Part shown: piece after piece, positions 13,211 to 17,529 of the stretch
Numbering within the stretch: the stretch's first letter is position 1
How the letters are laid out: every line of letters starts with the position of its first letter
NCBI GenBank assembly: GCA_002310155.1
Contig: DBYF01000076.1
Coordinates: 1-17,529 of the forward strand
Length of the DNA stretch: 17,529 nt
Origin: Mageeibacillus sp. UBA1193
GTDB taxonomy: Bacteria > Bacillota > Clostridia > Saccharofermentanales > Saccharofermentanaceae
Direction: 5' to 3'
The notes under the pieces: model-generated
Seen by the model: the letters and a program-made list of their open reading frames with translations, nothing else
What the model was told of the DNA's origin: nothing
Database searches by the model: none
Program-made: the position numbers and the translations under genes

Positions 13211-14683
13211 ATGCCTATTACAAATCCGGCGATCCGCACACGATTCGCACCCAGTCCCACAGGCTTCATGCACGTAGGAAACCTTCGCACGGCTTTGTAC
13301 GAGTATCTGATCGCCAAGTCCCTTGGCGGCACATTCGTACTCCGTATCGAGGATACTGACCAGGAACGCTACGTGGAAGGCGCCGTGGATATCATCTACA
13401 AAACACTTAAGACCGCAGGTCTCGTTCATGACGAGGGTCCGGACATCGGCGGTGAGTATGGCCCTTATGTCCAGAGTGAGCGTATGGCTCTTTATAAGCC
13501 TTATGCTGAGGAGCTCGTTAAGAACGGCCACGCTTACTACTGCTTCTGCTCTAAGGAGCGTCTCGCTTCCCTTCACGAAGAAGGCGGCGTAGAGGGCGGA
13601 TATGACCGTCACTGCCGTGATCTTTCCGAGGAAGAGATCAAGAAGAACCTCGAAGCAGGTGTTCCGTATGTTATCCGTCAGAAGATGCCGCTCGAGGGCG
13701 AGACGACATTCCATGACTGTGTATACGGCGATATCACCGTTCAGAATAAAGAACTCGAGGATCAGATCCTTCTGAAGGCAGACGGTTATCCGACATACAA
13801 TTTCGCCAATATCATTGACGACCATCTCATGAAGATCTCCCATGTCGTACGTGGTTCCGAGTATCTCTCGTCCACACCGAAGTACAACCTCTGCTACGAG
13901 GCATTCGGATGGGACATTCCGACATATGTACATCTTCCCCTCATCCAGGGCAAGAACGATGACGGCACGGTAAGCAAGCTCGCTAAGCGTCATGGATCCA
14001 CAGGTTTTGAGGATCTGGTCGCACAGGGTTTCCTGCCGGAAGCGATCATCAACTATATCGCGCTCCTCGGATGGTGCCCGAAGGACAATCAGGAAGTCTT
14101 CACTCTCGATGAGCTCAGCAAGGCTTTCGATATCTCCGGTATCAGCAAGTCCCCGTCCGTATTCGACTACGACAAGCTCGAGTGGTTCAACGGCGAGTAC
14201 ATCAAGAAGATGACACCTGATGAGTTTATCGAGTTCGCAAAGCCGGAACTTGAGAAGTTCCCGATGATCACACCGGATCTGTATCCTCTCTTTGTCGAGA
14301 TCATGCAGCCGCGTATCACCAGACTCCCGCAGATCAGCGAGAAGCTCGGATTCCTTCTTGAGCTTGCCGATTACGATCTGGAGCTCTATGTACATAAGAA
14401 GAGTAAAACCACGAAGGAAGGCTCTCTTGAGATGCTCAACATCGTTCTTCCGATGCTCTACGAGATCGAATGGACCAAGGATTCTCTTTCCGAGTGCCTG
14501 ACAGGTCTGGCCGAAGGCATGGGCGTCAAGAACGCGCTCGTTATGTGGCCGGTAAGAATTGCGGCTTCCGGTACGGCAGTTACCCCGGGTGGTGCTGTCG
14601 AAGTCATGCTTCTCCTCGGTAAGGAAGAAGCCCTGAAGCGCATTGAATCCGGACGACAGCGACTCTCAGCTGCTTTGTCATAA
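13211..14683 (+). CDS. gltX: Glutamyl-tRNA synthetase
   Basis: A 490-residue class I synthetase that charges tRNA-Glu in the cytoplasm. It starts in typical fashion, TRFAPSPTGFMHVGNLRTAL (10-29), with HVGN as the HIGH motif (21-24). Other motifs: LRIEDTD (44-50), a metal-binding-type CFC with a downstream cysteine (C111, C113, C135), GEYGPYVQSER (81-91), HVVRGSEYLSSTPKY (211-225) and the KMSKS loop as KLAKRHGS (256-263), where Ala replaces the usual Ser. The C-terminal anticodon-binding domain follows with FDYDKLEWFNGEYIK. Ribosome site AAGAAGAGG. A separate GlnRS follows directly, so this enzyme is probably a discriminating GluRS. Codon use is strongly biased. Confidence 0.97.
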   Translation: MPITNPAIRTRFAPSPTGFMHVGNLRTALYEYLIAKSLGGTFVLRIEDTDQERYVEGAVDIIYKTLKTAGLVHDEGPDIGGEYGPYVQSERMALYKPYAEELVKNGHAYYCFCSKERLASLHEEGGVEGGYDRHCRDLSEEEIKKNLEAGVPYVIRQKMPLEGETTFHDCVYGDITVQNKELEDQILLKADGYPTYNFANIIDDHLMKISHVVRGSEYLSSTPKYNLCYEAFGWDIPTYVHLPLIQGKNDDGTVSKLAKRHGSTGFEDLVAQGFLPEAIINYIALLGWCPKDNQEVFTLDELSKAFDISGISKSPSVFDYDKLEWFNGEYIKKMTPDEFIEFAKPELEKFPMITPDLYPLFVEIMQPRITRLPQISEKLGFLLELADYDLELYVHKKSKTTKEGSLEMLNIVLPMLYEIEWTKDSLSECLTGLAEGMGVKNALVMWPVRIAASGTAVTPGGAVEVMLLLGKEEALKRIESGRQRLSAALS

Positions 14684-14691
14684 TATCAGAG

Positions 14692-14707
14692 AAGCACGAG
14701 TGCTTTT
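14692..14707 (+). terminator. Weak terminator-like hairpin between gltX and glnS
   Basis: AAGCA-CGAG-TGCTT followed by a short TTC. The stem is only five base pairs, so read-through into glnS is expected. A second small stem GCACAC/GTGTGC lies at 14724-14741. Confidence 0.3.
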
Positions 14708-14761
14708 CGAACAAACAAAAACAGCACACAAAGGCGTGTGCAAGAAAGTGAGAGTCAGAAA

Positions 14762-16426
14762 ATGAGCGAATATAAGAGTTTTATCCATGAGGCAATCGAG
14801 ACTGATATCGGACCGGGCGGACGTTACGAAGGTAAGACCGTTCACACACGTTTCCCACCGGAGCCGAACGGCTATCTGCATATCGGTCATGCAAAAGCAC
14901 TGGAGATCGATTTCGGTATGGCTGAACAGTACGGCGGCCTTTGTAACCTCCGTATGGATGACACCAACCCGACGAAGGAAGACGAAGAATACGTCGAGGC
15001 GATCAAGGAAGACATCAAGTGGCTCGGACATGACTGGGACGACCGCTTCTACTATGCTTCTTCCTACTTCGACAAGATGTATGAGTACGCTGTCGAGCTC
15101 ATTAAGAAGGGTCTGGCTTATGTCTGCCAGCTGACTCCTGAAGAAATGAAGGAGCACAGAGGCGACCTGACACACCCGGCAACGAGCCCGTATCGTGACC
15201 GTCCGATCGAAGAGAGCCTGGATCTTTTTGAAAGAATGAAGAACGGTGAATTTGAAGACGGCGCCATGACACTTCGTGCGAAGATCGACTTGGCATCCGG
15301 TAACTTCAATATGCGTGATCCTGCGATCTACCGTATCAACCACATGCGTCACCATAACACAGGCGACAAGTGGTGCATCTACCCGATGTATGACTTCGCC
15401 CACCCGATCGAGGACGCTCTCGAAGGTATCACACATTCCCTCTGTTCCCTCGAGTTTGAGGCACACAGACCGCTGTATGACTGGGTCATCGAGAATGTAT
15501 CCGTTCCTTCTAAGCCGCGTCAGATCGAGTTCGCAAGACTCGGTATCACACATACGGTCCTCAGTAAGAGAAAGCTCCGTAACATGGTCGAGAGCGGTCT
15601 TGTAGACGGATGGGACGATCCGCGTATGCCTACCCTCTGTGGTCTGCGCCGTCGTGGATATACTCCGGCATCCATTCACAACTTCCACTCCAGAAACGGT
15701 ATATCCAAGGTCAATGCAGTAGTTGACTACGCATTCCTCGAGTACTGCCTGCGTGAGGATCTGAATGCCACAGCCAAGCGTGTCATGGGTGTTGTACATC
15801 CGGTTAAGCTTATCATTGATAACTATCCGGAAGACAAGACAGAAACATTTACAGTCGAGAACAATCCGGAAAGACCGGAAGACGGTACACGTGAAGTTTC
15901 CTTCTCCCGTGAGCTCTGGATCGAAGCCGATGACTTTATGGAAGTTCCGGAAAAGAAATATTTCCGTCTCTTCCCCGGTAACGAAGTAAGACTGAAGTCT
16001 GCTTACGTCATCAAGTGCACAGGCTGTGACAAGGATGAGAACGGCAATGTTACCGCAGTACACGCTGAATACGAAGAGTCCAGCCGTGGCGGTAATCCGG
16101 CCGATGGACGCCGTATAAAGGCCACCATTCACTGGGTAGATACGAAGACTGCACTCGACGCGACAGTACGTCTATACGACCGTCTCTTCACTGTAGAGGC
16201 TCCGGATCTTGCAGACTGCAACTATCTTGATTTCATCAATCCGGATTCCCTTACCGTTGTTGAAGGCGCCAAGGTTGAAGCTTCCCTCGCTGACGCGAAA
16301 CCGGCAGACAGATTCCAGTTCCTGCGACTCGGATACTTCTGCATGGATACCAAGGACAGCAAGCCCGGCAAGCTGATCTTCAACAGAAGCGTATCCCTGA
16401 AGGACAGTTACAAGCCTCAGGCATGA
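14762..16426 (+). CDS. glnS: Glutaminyl-tRNA synthetase
   Basis: A 554-residue class I synthetase that charges tRNA-Gln directly. The ATG at 14762 is chosen over an upstream in-frame GTG (14738) because the protein then begins like other GlnRS and the HIGH motif falls at the normal place. Motifs: RFPPEPNGYLHIGHAKAL (30-47; HIGH at 40-43), LRMDDTNPTKEDEEYVE (63-79), the GlnRS-specific KMSKS as VLSKRKL (266-272), GWDDPRMPTLCGLRRRGY (283-300), and the C-terminal beta-barrel anticodon region ending RSVSLKDSY. It lies 78 bases after gltX on the same strand, probably cotranscribed. GlnRS is absent from many Gram-positives, which use the GatCAB route, and is thought to have spread by transfer. Confidence 0.97.
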   Translation: MSEYKSFIHEAIETDIGPGGRYEGKTVHTRFPPEPNGYLHIGHAKALEIDFGMAEQYGGLCNLRMDDTNPTKEDEEYVEAIKEDIKWLGHDWDDRFYYASSYFDKMYEYAVELIKKGLAYVCQLTPEEMKEHRGDLTHPATSPYRDRPIEESLDLFERMKNGEFEDGAMTLRAKIDLASGNFNMRDPAIYRINHMRHHNTGDKWCIYPMYDFAHPIEDALEGITHSLCSLEFEAHRPLYDWVIENVSVPSKPRQIEFARLGITHTVLSKRKLRNMVESGLVDGWDDPRMPTLCGLRRRGYTPASIHNFHSRNGISKVNAVVDYAFLEYCLREDLNATAKRVMGVVHPVKLIIDNYPEDKTETFTVENNPERPEDGTREVSFSRELWIEADDFMEVPEKKYFRLFPGNEVRLKSAYVIKCTGCDKDENGNVTAVHAEYEESSRGGNPADGRRIKATIHWVDTKTALDATVRLYDRLFTVEAPDLADCNYLDFINPDSLTVVEGAKVEASLADAKPADRFQFLRLGYFCMDTKDSKPGKLIFNRSVSLKDSYKPQA

Positions 16427-16452
16427 TGTAACACATCTTACACAAGATAAGG

Positions 16453-16482
16453 AAAAGGACGATCTTATGATCGTCCTTTTTT
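16453..16482 (+). terminator. Intrinsic terminator of glnS
   Basis: AAAAGGACGATC pairs perfectly with GATCGTCCTTTT around a TTAT loop, and TT follows. It is a very strong 12-bp stem with a U-tract, 26 bases after the glnS stop. Confidence 0.95.
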
Positions 16483-16504
16483 AGTGGCACGGGTTTGCAC
16501 GGGG

Positions 16505-16546
16505 TTATGTAAAAAGGACTGTTACAGATTATGTAACAGTCCTTTT
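16505..16546 (-). terminator. Intrinsic terminator of sepF
   Basis: AAAAGGACTGTTACA (16512-16526) pairs perfectly with TGTAACAGTCCTTTT (16532-16546), a 15-bp stem with a five-base loop. A/T tracts on both sides let it work in either direction. It lies 20 bases after the sepF stop. Confidence 0.92.
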
Positions 16547-16565
16547 CTATTTGAAATTGAATAAA

Positions 16566-17081
16566 TCAGAGTACCTGACGATACTGGTTAGCCTGAGCCT
16601 GCTCAGCTTCCTGCTTAGCAAGAGCGTCACGGTCCATAAGAGCTACTGTTCTAGGAGCAACTACGAATGTCTTTCTGTTCTGGTCGATCGGCTTAACATT
16701 ACCGTCGATAGAATAAGCTGCACCGGAAATATAGTCGATTACGCGCTGAGCTACGGAACGGTCTACGTTCTCGATGTTGCAGATTACTGTGTGACCAGCA
16801 CGGATGTGATCACAAACCTGCTGAGAAGAACGGATGCTGTCCGGCTGAAGGATTACAACCTGAGTATCTGCAGCCTGAACGTTCTTGATCGGTACGATAC
16901 GATTGTTCATTTCCGGGATCGGAAGCGGCTCGAGATCTGTGTAATCACTCTCTTCTACATGAAGATCATTGAGGTTTTCTTCCTCGTACTCATCTTCATA
17001 AATTCCGTCATCGCCTTCATAATAATCACTGTTGTCAACGCCTGCAATCTTGTTTACGAGACTATTCCAAAAACCTGCCAT
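16566..17081 (-). CDS. sepF: Cell division protein SepF
   Basis: A 171-residue protein from ATG 17081, five bases after GGAGG. SepF anchors FtsZ filaments to the membrane and helps form the septum. The N-terminal segment MAGFWNSLVNKIAG is the expected amphipathic membrane helix. An acidic, Tyr-rich linker follows (about 16-55). The SepF core (about 60-155) reads NNRIVPI, then TQVVILQPDS, then QVCDHIRAGHTVICNIENVD, then AQRVIDYISGAAYSIDG, then KTFVVAPRTVAL, which matches the family closely. It follows a yggS-type gene, the usual order in Firmicute division clusters, but has its own strong promoter and a terminator right after it. The usual following genes (yggT, ylmH, divIVA) are therefore not in this unit. 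Confidence 0.95.
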   Translation of the reverse strand: MAGFWNSLVNKIAGVDNSDYYEGDDGIYEDEYEEENLNDLHVEESDYTDLEPLPIPEMNNRIVPIKNVQAADTQVVILQPDSIRSSQQVCDHIRAGHTVICNIENVDRSVAQRVIDYISGAAYSIDGNVKPIDQNRKTFVVAPRTVALMDRDALAKQEAEQAQANQYRQVL

Positions 17082-17142
17082 AACTACCTCCAAAATTTAC
17101 TGCTACAGTGCTTTGAGCACTTGCGAATTTCACTATGAGGCT

Positions 17143-17171
17143 AGTATATGTCTACTGTTTTTTCCTTTCAA
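17143..17171 (-). promoter_or_regulatory. Promoter of sepF
   Basis: Minus-strand TTGAAA (17166-17171), a 17-base spacer and TATACT (17143-17148). It is a good sigma-A match, with a leader of about 55 bases before the sepF start. Confidence 0.75.
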
Positions 17172-17185
17172 TAGAATCGAAGCAT

Positions 17186-17260
17186 CGGTAAATAACATGT
17201 AACTTTGACATATTACCGTGTAACTTTGCTGAAATATTAGAATATTTTTATGTAACAATT
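17186..17260 (-). repeat. TGTAAC direct repeats and stem upstream of the sepF promoter
   Basis: TGTAACTTTG occurs at 17198-17207 and again at 17219-17228, exactly 21 bases (two helical turns) apart. A third TGTAAC is at 17251-17256. An interrupted inverted repeat, CGGTAA (17186-17191) with TTACCG (17213-17218) and inner ATGT/ACAT, overlaps them. They sit just upstream of the sepF -35, a normal place for a regulator. Confidence 0.5.
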
Positions 17261-17271
17261 TGTGCAAATCA

Positions 17272-17529
17272 TCACACAGGATCAGGGTAATCTCTTTTAC
17301 CGAAAATTGCAGTTCCGATACGGATATGTGTCGCTCCGCATACGATTGCGTCACGATAATCCTGACTCATTCCCATGGACATATACTTCCACTTTTCAGA
17401 GTCAGCACCATTATCCTTCAGATAATCGAAAAGCACTCGTGCCTTTTCAAACACTTCTCTGGCTTCTCCTTCCCTGCTCTGGATCGGGGCCATTGTCATC
17501 AGGCCGCAAACTTCCAGATTCGGAAGTCC
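17272..17529 (-). CDS. YggS/PLPHP-family PLP-binding protein (C-terminal part only)
   Basis: The last 85 residues of a protein whose start lies beyond the window. LPNLEVCGLMTMAP, then a helix rich in Glu and Arg, then MSMGMSQDYRDAIVCGATHIRIGTAIFG match the C-terminal half of the YggS (PLP homeostasis) family, including the phosphate-binding region before the final IRIG. The family binds pyridoxal phosphate in a TIM barrel without known catalysis and keeps PLP and amino acid pools in balance. The catalytic-type lysine is in the missing N-terminal part. Its position before sepF is conserved in many Firmicutes. About 190 bases separate it from sepF. Confidence 0.93.
   Translation of the reverse strand, partial: GLPNLEVCGLMTMAPIQSREGEAREVFEKARVLFDYLKDNGADSEKWKYMSMGMSQDYRDAIVCGATHIRIGTAIFGKRDYPDPV

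Noticed and set aside
14738..14761. Upstream GTG start for glnS
   Set aside because: It adds eight residues not seen in the family, and the stretch lies in a small hairpin; the ATG at 14762 gives the normal N-terminus.
13151..16132. Long open frames on the minus strand across gltX (414 codons) and glnS (484 codons)
   Set aside because: They lie opposite strongly supported synthetase genes with biased codons, have no ribosome site or recognisable domain, and arise from the codon bias of the sense strand.
1..17529. CRISPR arrays, IS elements, prophage genes, tRNA or rRNA genes
   Set aside because: No regularly spaced repeats, transposase motifs, cloverleaf-like sequences or rRNA sequence were seen on reading both strands.

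Overview
The window looks like chromosomal DNA of a Gram-positive Firmicute, most likely a clostridial lineage. The evidence is a SepF-type division gene next to a YggS gene, a c-di-AMP cyclase of the CdaA type, sigma-A-like promoters, purine-rich Shine-Dalgarno sites and tight intergenic spacing. I saw no phage or IS genes, tRNA, rRNA or CRISPR array. The highly expressed genes (ilvE, gltX, glnS) use a strongly biased codon set rich in CCG, GGT, CGT and GAG. No species can be named from the sequence alone.

Layout. (1) 1-3344, minus strand: an envelope-type operon. It reads from a membrane-anchored amidase-fold protein with altered active-site positions, through a lipoprotein with two similar beta-sandwich units, to an SseB-family protein that starts with an EF-Tu domain-2-like module and runs off the window edge. 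(2) 3553-4704, plus strand: a lone FAD protein related to UDP-galactopyranose mutase but lacking key residues. (3) 4735-8130, minus strand: a fused CdaA-CdaR diadenylate cyclase, a Crp/Fnr-type regulator and NagA; the last two genes overlap by four bases. (4) 8354-9430, plus strand: ilvE with two hairpins after it. (5) 9713-13057, minus strand: an operon of an AroB-fold protein without the zinc ligands, an M28-fold lipoprotein without most metal ligands and a small beta-sandwich protein. An RDD membrane protein follows with its own strong promoter. (6) 13211-16426, plus strand: gltX then glnS. (7) 16566-17529, minus strand: sepF and the 3' end of a yggS-type gene.

How the genes relate. The core genes cover tRNA charging (GltX, GlnS), branched-chain amino acid transamination (IlvE), amino-sugar recycling (NagA), second-messenger synthesis (CdaA-CdaR) and division (SepF). 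Mixed among them are four proteins with recognisable enzyme folds in which residues normally needed for catalysis appear to be replaced: amidase_3, UGM, M28 and DHQS. Two of these four are adjacent in one operon, headed by the AroB-like gene. That operon is the best candidate for an undescribed system. All residue correspondences were made by eye from remembered family motifs, so they are inferences until checked by alignment and structure prediction.
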